Origin: Eimeria necatrix
Taxonomy: Eukaryota > Apicomplexa > Conoidasida > Eucoccidiorida > Eimeriidae
Direction of reading: 5' to 3'
Assembly: GCF_000499385.1 (NCBI RefSeq)
Contig: NW_013654970.1
Coordinates: forward strand, 1-64,000
Length of the DNA: 64,000 nucleotides
Below are positions 11,888-24,174 of the stretch, piece by piece. The position numbers were made by a program, and so were the translations under genes. The notes beneath the pieces were generated by a model that was given only the letters and a program-made list of their open reading frames with translations, made no database searches and was not told the DNA's origin. How positions within the stretch are numbered: position 1 is the first letter of the stretch; every line of letters begins with the position of its first letter.

Positions 11888-13383
11888 ATGGCTTCAGAAG
11901 GCGCTGCAACTACACATACACCGGAGGGAATGCTATCCGTCGGCCTAGGTGATATTACTGTGTGGGAGTACAATTATACAGAGCTTGCGGATGCATATGT
12001 GGGTCATGTTTGGTCATTTGGTTATCCGCTCATTTTTTTGTCGTGAGAGTACGTGCATTAGCCTCTTGTGTGGTTTCCGCAGAACCATTTTGCTTTAGGC
12101 AATTCGATGATCCGAAGTACCCGGGAACAGTAATTCCAATGGATAAAGATATGTTTATGAAACAGGTGAATCATAGAGCATACTTTGACGCAGAGGAAAT
12201 ATACCAGATCTTGCATGCCTGAAGCTGGACAGAAGACACGCCTGTTCGTATGATGTCTTTTCTGCTTTAGCTTCACGAGATCTTGAAGCGAAAAAGCTTG
12301 ACTCTAGTTGACGGCTACGCCCCTTTTTGCAAGCACCTATTTATTGAAAACTTCACAGAAGCTAGAGCCTCTGCGATCCCAATTACAGAGGACAATGTAG
12401 GCCATATCCGGTAAGTGGCCTAAAACGAAACAGCTCGGCGGCGTCCAATGCTAGCGAAGTTCCTTTATATGAACGACTACTATGCATCCTCAACCACAGT
12501 CATGGAACTTCTTATGGTTCTCACTCGTATACTGTGGTAGCTGCTTGGTTTAGCACGGGGTACTTGGCTCGGAGGCCAGAAGAACTTCCTGTTTTGTCCC
12601 GGTGGCTGCCAGCGTCCGTCGTTCGACATCAATTGCATCGTGCTAAATACCTCGGTACGGCTGACTTTCATAGCCACGAGATACACGAATAATTGGCGAT
12701 AACTGGTCGCCATGCATGCACTTCGCGAGGTGCTGTGGGACACTTATCGCATGTGACAATACAGTGCGCCCTGCGTGTACTTATAGATCTAATTCTCTAC
12801 TCTCGGGAGCAAATCGCTAAAGAAAATGCTGCAATGACAAAGAGTGAAGTCCTTATCGGTGGGTTTCCCGAAATGCAGCTCTGTCCTATGCATTGGTGTC
12901 GCGTTGCCCTGTGTAGAATAGCGGCAGCTAGACAGTCGCGGAAAGCTTGCTTGCTTTTCTCTTCAGATCCAACCAAGCCTGAGTGGTTCATAGTGTCTAT
13001 TAAGGCACAAGATGAACCGTTTGAGCTTCCTATGAACCCTATAACGTAAGCAACTACGGTACAACAGAAACGTCGAACGGCCTCGCTGCCCTGACAACTT
13101 CGACCGTTCGTATTGAATAGACGGTAGTGCTGTATCGTTGCTTTGTGTGACTCCATCCCGCTCCACGTGCAATCGTACGACCATATTTTCAAGTGTCGGC
13201 AAGCAAAGGCGACACAAATGCTTCCAAAAAGTCTTGCAGGAGCGAAATCTGATGTCCTTCTTCTCCAGGATCATGCGGAATGCGCTCATAGAGGAGGGAG
13301 GCAGCGGCGTGTCCATAAATCGCGAAGCTTACGCGCGCTCGGTGGAATACTGGAGTAACCATGTGGTGGTGCAAGAGGACTGA
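11888..13383 (+). CDS. DUF3228-family protein, seven exons
   Basis: I recall this as the DUF3228 family; function is unknown. Exons 11888-11948, 12083-12165, 12271-12410, 12554-12654, 12787-12858, 12967-13045 and 13269-13383 join without a phase conflict into 216 aa. Conserved blocks in order: L-V-D-G-Y-A-P-F-C-K-H-L-F with N-F-T-E-A-R; I-T-E-D-N then G-Y-L-A-R-R-P-E-E-L-P-V-L-S-R-W; L-I-L-Y-S-R-E-Q; P-E-W-F-I-V-S-I; and the terminal I-M-R-N-A-L-I-E-E-G-G-S-G-V with N-R-E-A-Y-A-R-S-V-E-Y-W. Strong sites include CTAG|GTGATA, CAG|GTGAAT and CCG|GTAAGT. The start ATG gives an exon of the phase the next one needs; in-frame ATGs lie farther upstream. The frame after 12165 stays open to a TGA near 12222 but is intronic in this model. 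No signal peptide or membrane segment is seen. Confidence 0.84.
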
Positions 13384-13840
13384 ATATCACTTCATTACAG
13401 TCTGGCTACGCATTGGCGGGTGATATCTATGTTAGTCGCGACCGTGACACTGCTAGGCTGCCCAGGGCCTTCCCGAACAACCAGCATGCGTAGGCTTGTG
13501 GAAGCACGCTGCGTTAGAATTCTGCTTATTTTTGTTGTGCGCTTTTAGGTGCCATGTGCACAGTTGGGGCAAGCAGCTAACTGAGTTTCTATTTTCACAT
13601 AGCTGAGTCCGGTGCTTCATCTCAGTGGTGCTACGTGGCACGTCGTGTATGCGTTTATACATATTGACGACTGCGCAGCCCGTGGACCCAGTGAAGTTGT
13701 CTGCGGGACACGAAGCGTTGTACCCTCCAAGCCCCAGGCACCACCACAAGTCTATCTGTATACGTAGTGCGTTGTACAGTGTATGCATCGCCAAATGGTG
13801 GAATTCGACAGAAACGACTGAGTACACCTCAACTGCGTTA

Positions 13841-16600
13841 TCAGCCACCAATGAACGGAACCTTGTCTGGTGGTTGGAGGCACTCAATGCATCCGAACGC
13901 CTCCAATTCTGAGTCATGCTGAGGCTTAAATATGTCCCTCATAACACCATAAGCAATGGGAGGCATGTTTGTGATTAGATGCTTGCTGCCACCAAAACGG
14001 ATCTGCGAGAGCCGTGCAGCTGTGCTCATGCTCCTCCATGTAGTCTTCCCCGATATGTTCCCCTTACCCACAGGAGGTATTTTCAAATAGTTCTCCTCAA
14101 CTGCGGCGAGATCACTTCGTTGGGCACCAACTGTTGCCCGCAGTGGCTTTTCATCATCAGCTCCTGCGCCGTCCAGCGGCTCACTTTCGCCTTCAAGCAA
14201 GTCACGCAGATGAGGGGCCCGCTAGTAAATTCTACTGCAGCGTGCCACGGGCACCTGGTGCGGACGGGAAAATCTACGTTCACTTTAGCTTTAGCAACAA
14301 GTGAAGCAGTTATGAATAAGGCTCGTAGTTCCACTCTTCATTGCTTACTGATGAACTGCTGCCACGCTTGGGTGGGGCCTTGTTTGGTGAGTGATTGCTT
14401 CGTAAGTGTGAAGTCAAGTTGAGAACGAGCGACCCGCAGCGCCGACCCTGCATGACAGGTTAAAGGTCAAAGCGCACAGGCAAGTAGGTGGTCGTGAAGA
14501 TGCAAATAGTACTACATTCCTGAGATAGCGTACCAGTCCAGGTAGTCGAGTTGAGGAGGTCCTCGCACTGGCTTATCCCGATGGTTAGGTCAAATGGTCT
14601 CGGCGAGTTGAAATCATACTCAAAGTAATCTGAAGGCAGGGCAGGTACCGAAGGACGCTCACAGGTGACCTGAAAAGCTTCTGGAGACAGCACTGCGTAC
14701 CGTATGCACTCTCGGCTGGATCATGTGGTTCTACAGCCTCAAGCATTACCATCAGTACTCTCGGGCATTTCCTCTCGACTTTTGTTGATCATTCTCTTTA
14801 GCACCAGTTTTCGAGAAACTGCACGCGTATCGCACGACAGGCACAACAGTCACCACAGAATCTATGTAGGGAATGTTGCCCCAATATCTGTCCAATCCAG
14901 GCCGGTCACATTTTGGTAAACACCTTATGCAAAGATACCGGCGTAGGGCATTTGGGGAATGCTCACCCTCAGCCTCGATTTCTTGCGTGCGCATGGTTTG
15001 GACGAAGATTTTGGCATGTTTTCTGTTGAAATCTCCCAGCGCGAGAGTAATAAATAGCGACTTTTGCGACAGCGTGAAGAAGTGACGCAACATGCAGATG
15101 AGAAACCGCAAGTGCTGCAAACTGCCCCGCTCTGTAAGAACATCTGATATCATGTCGTCAAACCTGAGTAGTAAGGAAGACATGTGTTACAAAATTCTTT
15201 GAAGCCACCTCCCGCAAAAAGCACGGCCACACTGCAGCGAAGCTGAAGGCATGCTTGTTTCCTGGTAAAGATCTTCAAATGAATCCTAAGACACGGGCAC
15301 GTTTAAGGAGCGGAGGAATTAATCTGGGGCCACCACTGCCTTTACTCTACCGCACCACGTTGACGGGTTTCTGTCACGGTCTTCCAAGCAACTCATATAA
15401 CAGCTTTTAAGAACCCCGTTCAGAGAAGAAGGACCCTTGCCAAAGAGAAGTAGCTGTAGCATTATGTCGTCGTGCTCCCTGCAGCACCAGGGAAGCGTGG
15501 TCGCACATCTTTGGTGTCACGCAGCACCAGGGAAGCGTGGTCGCACATCTTTGGTGCCACGCAGATTTTAGGTGCTTCACAGCTGTAAATACGCGGGTGG
15601 CAGCTGGTTTTGCGCCGGGTTACCTCACGCCCAAATGAGGGACTGCATATTAAGTAATTGTTTTTAGGGTGAACCTCACTGCGCTGGTCGCAGGCCGGAC
15701 GATCCATCCACGCGTGCATATAAGACGTCATGGCCATGCACATTGCGGCGTCCTGTTCCTGACACTTTCTGCTGGGAATAGAATGAAAATGGATAGTCCG
15801 GATGAGAATCCTCTTCCACTTGACGTGCCAACTTCGTGCGCATGTCAGTACTAGCTGCCGTAGTCAAGTGCCTCGGTGAAGCTGCTGAAGTTCTCCGCCT
15901 TCCTACTTGCAGGCGAGGGTACTTTTTGAAGTAGACCTTTGTACGATCGGCTCCAAGGTACTGCACCAGTGTAACAGGTGAAGCTTGACTTTCAGCCAAA
16001 AAGCAGCTTGATTTTGGTCCGTCCGGCAGTATGACACTGAGAGACAAGCTGTGTGCTGAAAATATGATGCTGCAGATGTCTGCATCATATTACAGAAAGC
16101 TCACCAAAGGCCCAACACTATTGCCGTCGCCGTTCTCTTGCTCAGACTCTGCAACTTGATCCTGTTCCATAAGGCCGAAAGTGCGCACCGCAGACGAGCA
16201 GCTCTGCGCGACGCAGGCGACGTAGATGCGATGAGCCACCAGCTGCGGCAATCAAACACGCAAGCTACAAAGTAGCGATATTATCAACAACCCAGGTGGC
16301 TAACATATCAAAGTGGTTACAGCAGCTTTGGTTTCGTGCCACTTCAGCCCTCAACGGATGCGCCTCGTTTGCATGACTAACTCGCAGGACAGAAACTGGA
16401 AGCGAACACAACTTGAGCTTCAAAATTTGCTTCAGCGTTGAAAATATCTGTCGAAGACGTTGCTTGCGGTTTAGGCCAGGTGGCTTGTATACTTCTATGA
16501 ATACATTGTCTTCCCGGAACAGAAGGCGCCGGAAAAGAGCAAGAAAAAGCTGTTCGGCGTCCTGTACATCTCCACAGCATTAAGCTAAAATGCATACGAA
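13841..16600 (-). CDS. Unrecognised minus-strand exon cluster
   Basis: Several minus-strand stretches look coding and have good splice sites: about 16555-16380 (basic, R-K-Q-R-L-R-Q-I-F), 16235-16090 (ends in a Glu/Gly/Asp-rich stretch at a GTGAGC donor), 16045-15905 (S-V-I-L-P-D-G-P-K-S and Y-F-K-K-Y-P), about 15163-14970 (hydrophobic helix with L-R-F-L-I-C-M-L-R-H-F-F), about 14700-14520 (D-Y-F-E-Y-D-F-N-S-P) and 14190-13841, whose frame ends in a stop. I could not join them all in phase or find the start, so they may be one gene or two. No domain is recognised. If the CLU gene ends later than proposed, the first of these could be its last exons. From 13384 to 13840 nothing further is seen. 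Confidence 0.4.
15481..15560. repeat. Tandem duplication, 2 x 40 bp
   Basis: Two adjacent 40-base copies, each starting GCAGCACCAGGGAAGCGTGG, differ at one position (GGTGTCAC against GGTGCCAC). They lie between two minus-strand exon-like stretches, probably in an intron or spacer. The near identity suggests a recent duplication. Confidence 0.95.
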
Positions 16601-16702
16601 GCTTCACGGGAGCTTAGAAATGCAGAAAAAGTTGCCCTGAGTTCTTCACTACCCCAACTGCACATGAAAATAACCAATTCGACAGAGCGATGCCTCATAC
16701 AG

Positions 16703-19700
16703 CTAGACATTCCACCCCTGTGCAGACGCAACGATGCAATCGCTCGCCCATAGTGGTTGGCGAACAAAGTGATATTCCCAGTCACGGGAATATGTTTCCT
16801 GCTGCTTCTTTCTGGAAAATGCCCGTACAGCTCGCGCTTGTATCATTTCTCGGTCACGAAATATTTCCTCATACACTTCAAAGTCTTCAGCAGTTAGTGG
16901 CTTCCACAGCAAGGGCTCCTGGAGCTCACTAGGAGCACCGCATATTTCGTTCTCGGTGGAGTGTTGCTCAGAGCCAGTCCCTAGAATTTTAAGAGGAGGA
17001 TTTTGAAGCGCCAGGCAGCCTATCCGCATTTTTACTTCCGCTGGAGCGCATCCATTTGCAGACGCAAAATCCTCAACTAGCCAGATGCATCAATCCTCAT
17101 AAATAACCACAGTGCATCTGGGAACGACTAACCGCTGGCGTACTTCTGTCTTCCTCCAACACTTCCGCTATCCTGCGTGGCTCTTCAGGAGTGTTGGCGT
17201 AAACAGGAGCTTTCTGAGCTAACCTGCAAGATAGAGAGCTGAAATCGTCGCTTCATGATTTGCGCCGAGCTGAGATTCAAGTCCAGCGAGCATATTTTGC
17301 GCCTCGACAGAGGCGTTCTCCAAGCGACCCATTCTGAACAGAAATGAAAGATCCAAGACAACAATACAGTGTGCTGTGATTGAAAATGACGGGAAAACAC
17401 TACGCAGCCGTTCTAGGATTTCAAAAGGCTTCTTACCGGGCAAAAGCTGCAGCTAACCAGAAGCGGCTCATATGCGTCACAAGCGTAGGCAGCTCGGGAT
17501 TAGCTGTTGCCGCTCTGACAGTGTGCTGTAAGATGATAACGGCCTCCGAGCAACGCTGGACTTCAAGCATGGACCGTGCTGCAGTACAGTCAAGCACACT
17601 AAAAGTTCCAGAGGGCCGGTATCGATCGGATCGCCTGCAAATAGACTGGTATAGCGACCGTTTACACTGAAGAGCAGTAATGTGCATATATCATTGCTGC
17701 CTTTCGCCTCTTACAGTGCACACAGGTAGTGCTCACCGATAAGTCGTAGTGCTGCAACAGCAGCCCAATGGGCGCCTCCAGTATCGAAACACTGAGATTC
17801 AGCGCACAAGTAGACAGGGGACAAAATCCAAAGGAAATGTCAGAAAAAGCAAAGTGCTGACCCCGCAGAGGAGGAGCCGCACTTTTGAGCTGAAACCTCA
17901 ACCCAGTACTTGGTGCATCACGCGGCATTCCCGTCCAAACTACTAAATGCAGCATTTTACAAGGCCCGTTTACTGACAACCGTCGATATTCTGTGGACTC
18001 TGAACGCGTGCAAAATGGCGGAATTGAAACGCTTGTTTTTGAAGGCAAATGAGGCCAGCATAAGGTGAGCCAAGAGCAGTCTAAGTGACATTTTCCCTTC
18101 CATGGCTACCAAAATTGGCTTTAGATTCCGATAGCAAATCAGGGCGTCCTGTGGTTGATCTGAAGCAGAAATTCACCATCAATAGCTCGGAGCCTGATCT
18201 GAAGGAGTGAACTGTCAACGGAACTTCCGGTAAATTTGAAGATGCCATGCAGAATAAACATGCTTACTTCCTTTTGTGGTGCATTGCATATCGATGAGCA
18301 ACGCCTCTGATTGAAGTGATAATCCATTTGGTATTCTCGAATAAATGAAATCTGCGATGCTGGAAGCCTCCCTAATCTCATTATGCTGTAGCATGATGTA
18401 GGCAGTCTGCTGCAGAATCTTTCCTAGCAAGAAAATATCGCTTCCTGTTGGCACAACCGACTGCACCGGTACAGCAAGATGAGTACACAACCAATACACG
18501 TTCCTTCCCTGACAAATGCTGCAGTTTCATTCGAAATTTTAAAGACAAATCAGTACCTATTGCTGCTTTTGACAGAAGAGCAAGGGTCAAGGCGAGTTTT
18601 CTTCTCTTGTATCGAAGGCATTGCTTCAGTGGTGACTGTGCCCTGTTCTCGTCTGCCATCTTCAAAAATGCCTCATGCAGCATTTCATCTTCGTCGAATG
18701 CAAGGCAGTACGGGTGGCACGGGTATCCTGTTCCTGAAAAGTAAACGCAGAAAGTTCCAAACGGGAAACTATGCGCTGCCCAGGATAGAAAAGACGGGCT
18801 GGGGAACCGCAGCATCCACAATTCCCCCCAATAATGGCGAATAGAAGTATCTGGTCAATAATGAAAAATAATGAACAATGAAGTAACTGTACTGTCAGGC
18901 TAGCCAGTAATGTTTTCACGCCACGGCATGCCATGGCATAATCAAACCCTGTCAGTGGCCGTACCCATAAGGGCTGCCCTAATTGCTCCGCAAGCTCCGT
19001 GCAGAGCAAAGTTTCCACTCCCCCATATTTCTTCCCGGGAAGCGGGAACCACAACGCCTACGGCATAAAATGTTTTACGCAGCTGCCAGCCGCAGGTTAT
19101 ACGAACGTGGGTGTCAGCACACAGTAAAGAGGAAGGTTTTCACGCCTGTTCCTGATATTGCTGGAAAATTCAAGTGCCTACCAGCCTTCATATTATCTAA
19201 TAGCACATCCAAAGGAGTGCTACTCGACCCAACTGCAGTCGAGGCGACAGCTGCTTGCATGAGCGCCAGCGTATCTGGAGCAACAAGGTGAACCCTGGGA
19301 TAAAATCCTCGAACTGCCCGCAGCTCCGCAAACGTCTTCAGCTCTTCCACTGTACAAGGTGTTCCCAATTTACTACCTTCACCCCTTTCCTTGTCTCTCC
19401 CTGCAAGTAAGCGCCGCGGAAACAACGAGAGAGACACCAGACTAACTGTCATATCAATCTGCCAGGCTGTGCCAGGCTGTGTCTTAGCCAGTGGAGAATG
19501 GCGTGTTCCCCTAAGCAAAGATACTAAATATGTAGAGCCGTTCGTTAGAAGAAAGCTAGATCATGATGGAAGTGAACTTGCCCCTATATAAGTGTCGCTC
19601 TGGGTAGTCTAACCTGCATTTTCAAAATGTCGCATGAGCTGCTTGGTTGAGCGAAGCTGTGTTCCTGAGTCCCCTTCGTCATCATGGGGCCGTGTCTCCG

Positions 19701-22700
19701 CAGAGTAGCTCCCTAGAAGAGCCGCCCGAATTTGTGAAACATGGGCAAAGAGCAGAGAATCCCGACCAGTAGAAAAAGTTGACAAGTCGGCTACAGTTAA
19801 TGGTAGTCGGAGCTCAAGAGATGCTTCACCAGATGAATCGTTTGAGCGCACGGCCACGCTATCGTCATACTGAACGCCTGATTAAATTACAGACAACAAA
19901 TTAACGGAACTTTAGAACAAGTTCCTGGAGCTTTTGCTCCGACGTTGTGGCTGGGCAGGTAGCACCTTGCGGCCTACGCATGGGATCCATCTGTCGCACA
20001 TTGCTTATCTCATTGTTGCTTTGAGCATGAAAGTTGAAATGAGACCGGAACAATTTCAAGTAAAGAGCAATAACCGAACTGGTGGCGCCGCCTACTGGGT
20101 AACAAATGTAATGTGCTCCCAATATTGCTTTGGAGTACGAATTCATGCAGTATTCAGAAGAGTTGATTCGCATTAACTTCTATGTAGCCCAATCGCTCAT
20201 ATCTACACTGTGTTTGCTTTGCTGTGCTGGTATACAGCCAGCGTTCCGAATTGGAGCGGAGAACGATGTGCGACCTACTAAGATTGTATTCCATAGCCTT
20301 AAATAGGGAGAACGTGCAAACATTTTCTGGCGATGCCAAGTCGCTTAAGTCAACCTTGTACCTGGAGGCAGAAATGCCCTTAATTGCTCAAAAAATTTCT
20401 TGCCTGCATATGAAACATCCGACCCGTACACGCCGCACTGCTCCTCATAACGCACCTTTCTAGGGCCAGTGGAAGGATTTGGTGACGCCAAAAAATCCTC
20501 GACTCCTCGTTTTTGGACAAGACCAGGTTGAAAAGCTTTACCACCAAACTGAATGCAAGCATTCAAGAAGGAAATAAAACAACTTTCCAGAAAGGGGTGT
20601 TAAAGAATTAACAGATTACATAGGAGCCTCTCCTCCATGATCATATGTCTTCCTAGGTTACGGACTAATTGTTGACGGCTCCGAAGTTGCTCTATGCATT
20701 TAGGGATACTGTAATGTTGCAAAGGTACCAGCTGAAAGGTGGACGCCCTGTGGTAAATATGCTAGTGCTTTTCTACAATACAATACGCGCAGGCCCACCG
20801 TTGTATCTCTTCTATGTGGCTAGTCTCGACCAATCCGCTCCCAATAAGCTTTTCAACTTGCAGTCGAAACAAGTGCTTGGCTGATCTCGCCACTATTTCA
20901 CGGATAATGGCGTCTTTGAATGGAGAGGAGGGGCCATGATCTAGTAGCTGTGCCATATTTCTGCAGCCCGGCAACAACTGCACGTGAATTTTTCATGCAC
21001 ACTGAGTGACGCCGGAAACTGGTCCAAACAGCACTACAGAAAATGTCATACCGTATGTTTATTCCGTGGGAATGAAGAGCGTGTGAAACGTCATATGAGT
21101 CAAGAAAATTCTTTTGAAGCGCATTAATGGTGGGTACGAGATCTTGCTTAATGGCAAGGTCAAGCGAACGCACAGCCAAGGAAAGCGTTTCCATTGTTCC
21201 TCGTATTGTTACGTGACGCTGGAAAAGATTTGACGCAGAAACTGAAAACACAGCGACACCTAAGAAGCATTTCCATATTCACGGGACCCTGTGCGAAGAG
21301 AGTACTCATGAAAACAACGAAAATCTGCCCTTACCTTCTGCAGCTTTGTGTTGCTCTCTGCTGGTGCATGGCAAGGCAACGTGAAAAACACGGGAAACAA
21401 ATTCCTGCCGGAACCTCTGCTCCTGTACAGGTAAAGGAGGCACACACAGCGCAAAGAAGAGACTTGGACTTCGTGAGCATTTAGAGTGAAACACTGAGCC
21501 TATAGCAATGCAGTTCTGGTTTTGTAAGCCGCTAAGTCTGACGCTGCGGTGAACATCCATACCGGCAGCACTTTCCCATCACTATATTTTGGAGGCAACG
21601 TCTCATGAAGGTTGCGAAAAATGCAAAATTGGTCCACCTGGGACCTCCAAAGTGCAACTTGTGGCAACGGCACATCAAAATCTGAAGCGCCCCGGGCGAA
21701 CGGGTAGTCCTGGAGGCCCACGCACATTTGAGCTAAATAATCTGGCGACTTTATCTGGGCTAGCAAGTGTAGAATTCAGCACTACGCAGCCCGGCTAGTC
21801 CGTCCAAACTTCGCAGGGCCTTAAATGTGTTTTTATTGAGCAACAGAAGCAATACTGGGACACGGTCATGGACAAAAGTGCCAACTTCAACCTGCGTGAG
21901 AGCGAAAGCGAATAAACGCGGAAGAGCCTACAGCCAGGTTGAGAAAGCCAGCGATGTTTTTGAACTTGTGGTAAGTAGCGCGGTCAACTTTGTCCAGAGC
22001 GTCAAAACATCCCAGCGGATTGCCAATGCTCCCACACTGCTGTGCGAAGTCAGGTAGGCGCCGCCTGATGTCTGCTACCAGCTCTTCGAGGACGTTCACC
22101 GGAGCCGGGCTGCCACAGCAAAGCGATACAAAAACGGCTTTACACGACAGCAACTACCCCTTACAAAGACACCCTACAAGTGGAATTTCTCTAAAATTTT
22201 TCAAATATTTTTCGGTCGACAGGCGAATTCGGAACTGGAACCGACGTTACCTTAAGGGTAAAAGCGGCTCAACTAATACAGCGAAGCCCGCGTAGTCAAT
22301 AAGGCAAGCGATTGGAAGTCCGAGTTTCGCACGCTCAAATTTATTTTGGTCATGTAGGTCCCATACTGTGTCTACTTGGTTCTGTAAGTTGCGCTGCTGA
22401 CTGTATCGAAGTTGAGAACAACTTCGAGGATGCAAGCCCCGCCCTAACTTCCGCGCAAAGGATGTTGCATACACTGCATCGGCCATGGCCTGCCGGCCTT
22501 TGATGTCATTCAGATAAACTTCCTTCGCAAAGTTTGTTTTGACATTTGCCTGGGCTTCTCCGACAATAACCGTCAGTACCAAACTATCGAAGACATAAAC
22601 TTGGTCTAATAAAGCGCAAAAATGCGAACGCAAAAGGAATAGCATCGCCAGTCCAAAAACACCGTCGAATTTTTTTGCACTTCCTAGCACATTACTACTA

Positions 22701-24174
22701 AAATTAGGTGCAGCACACCTGCATTCACGCCCTGCGCCTTACCGTCAGCAAACTTTGGTCGATAAACGCTCCATAGGGTGGGATATTCCCCTGGCTTGAT
22801 GCGCACAAAGCACTGGGCTGGGCCTTTTCTCGGTTGTTCCTGTCTCGTGGGCTGTGGCTGATTTGTAAAGGGAGCTTTTTCTTCCAGTGCCAGTGAGTGC
22901 AGTAACACCACTGCCGCGGCACGTGCCGCTGCCGCGAATGATCCAATCTCACTGCATAATTAAAATAAGAAACATCACCGCACCCATCGCCTAGATGTTC
23001 CGCAAACACATTGTTCCTAGTCAACTGAGATAACCTCCCCTGAAAACGATGCGTTGTTTTGCGTTGCAATTTTCATATAGCAAAAACAGACTATTCTACG
23101 TACGCAGAACCATGGGGAAAGCGAGCGACGGAATGCTTGAAACACTGGTGTCAGCTCACTGACTGAGGCCCAGCTCGCGCTCGAAAAGCCGTCTTCTAAG
23201 CTGACTAGCAGATCTTGAGTCCTGCGACTCACGAAGTGCTAGCACTCTGTGGAATGCCCATTGAAGGCGATCGTGCCAGTTGCTACTAAAAACTGAGTTT
23301 TCATTCGGTCCCTGAGTTGAAGCACACATGCGACGCGAGAAAAAATTCACATGGAGGAGCTAGAGTACACATTGGATGGCGTGCTTGGAGTAATCGACAG
23401 TATTTCCCAGATGATCTGATCCCTGCGTTTGCACGGCGCTGGAAGAGAATATCCAGAATCAGCGGACAATGAAATCAAGCACGCCATTCCCTCATATTAG
23501 TATCTAGTTTTTTCGTTGCTCTCGACAAAGATTCTGACGTACAGACACCAGCTCATCTTGGATCTGGGCAGTTCTTGAAAATACTTCATCAGAAGAAGTC
23601 TCGTATGAAGCGAGGAGGGGCCTATTCGCAACCTTAGCCATGGATGCCCTCCACCAGCTCCCTGCCTGTTCGCTAAGGCTCTCCTTTAGTCGTTTTATCA
23701 GCTCACTAACGACGCTCTCAGAATCATCCAGTCCTTGGGGTTCTGGCCACTGGGGGACGCAGTGGTCAGCAGCGCGTTTCGCTGTCGCCGTGCCAGCTCC
23801 ATCATAAATTAATTGGACTTTATTAGCGTTAATACCTCGATCCAGGTTCGCTTTCGAATCAGCAGGCAGCTTCTGCTCGGCATCCAAGGTCTTCTGCGTC
23901 ACCATCCTCCGTTCACTGTGGCTCGAAGCCCAGTCCACCTTGGGTACATCTGAAAGGGCATGGAAGCGAAAGATGAGCAAACCAGCTTCTCGTTACGGTT
24001 GCAGCCACTTCGGAGGAGTGGGAAACGATTGTACGCCTACCGTTACCATAGCTTTCAACTCAAGGGTTCTTTCTGCCGCACGCGTAATAACGCGTGCGGC
24101 TTCCTGTGCTTTCTTGGAGCAGACAGATGTAAAGCGTTGAGAGTCTCACCGGTTTCAGGTCCTTCTCCAGCCAT
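16703..24174 (-). CDS. CLUH: Clustered mitochondria (CLU/CLUH) protein homologue
   Basis: CLU proteins are large cytosolic RNA-binding proteins governing mitochondrial distribution and translation of nuclear mRNAs for mitochondria. Exons joining in phase: 24174-24150 (start), 23949-23543, 23311-23160, 22951-22743, 22683-22251; then 21052 (3' end), 20960-20799, 20548-20456, 20361-20279. Exons between 22250 and 21220 and between 20278 and 17700 were seen but not all joined. Landmarks in order: a W-H-D-R-L-Q-W block ending R-R-R-L-F-E-R-E-L; L-P-I-A-C-L-I-D-Y-A-G-F; L-H-E-T-L-P-P-K; the signature A-L-H-S-H-G-I-N-I-R; I-R-E-I-V-A-R-S-A-K-H; and K-N-E-E-S-R-I-F-W. TPR-like helices follow: exons near 17687-17436 and 17336-17225 join across GCCCG|GTAAGA, then 17040 to the stop at 16703. 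Several further exons (19857-19620, 19385-19165, 18770-18215) fill the middle. The C-terminal end is the weakest point. Confidence 0.82.
24075..24100. repeat. Perfect 11-bp hairpin in the first CLU intron
   Basis: The arms GCCGCACGCGT (24075-24085) and ACGCGTGCGGC (24090-24100) are exact reverse complements around the 4-base loop AATA. It lies in the first intron of the CLU gene, about 75 bases into the transcript from the ATG. The arms are far more GC-rich than their surroundings. Confidence 0.95.

Noticed and set aside
12166..12222. Continuation of DUF3228-type exon 2 to the TGA near 12222
   Set aside because: The frame is open, but it ends without a usable donor, whereas CAG|GTGAAT at 12165/12166 joins exon 3 in phase and restores the family alignment.
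16062..16090. 9-bp perfect inverted repeat ATATGATGC / GCATCATAT next to a splice acceptor
   Set aside because: It is AT-rich with an 11-base loop inside a short intron of an uncertain gene; it may well be chance, so it is not listed as a feature.
17133..17224. Apparent frameshift in the CLU TPR region: after A-L-Y-L-A-G the next frame reads L-A-Q-K-A-P as if continuing the repeat
   Set aside because: CTTGCAG|GTTAGC is a normal donor, and the acceptor GCTCCAG at 17041 gives the required phase 1 junction into the next exon. The continuation is intronic coincidence.
22956..23016. Extra CLU exon starting N-N-V-F-A-E-H-L-G-D at 23016
   Set aside because: It would need a 32-nt intron to reach the next exon. 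Joining 23160 directly to 22951 keeps phase without it.
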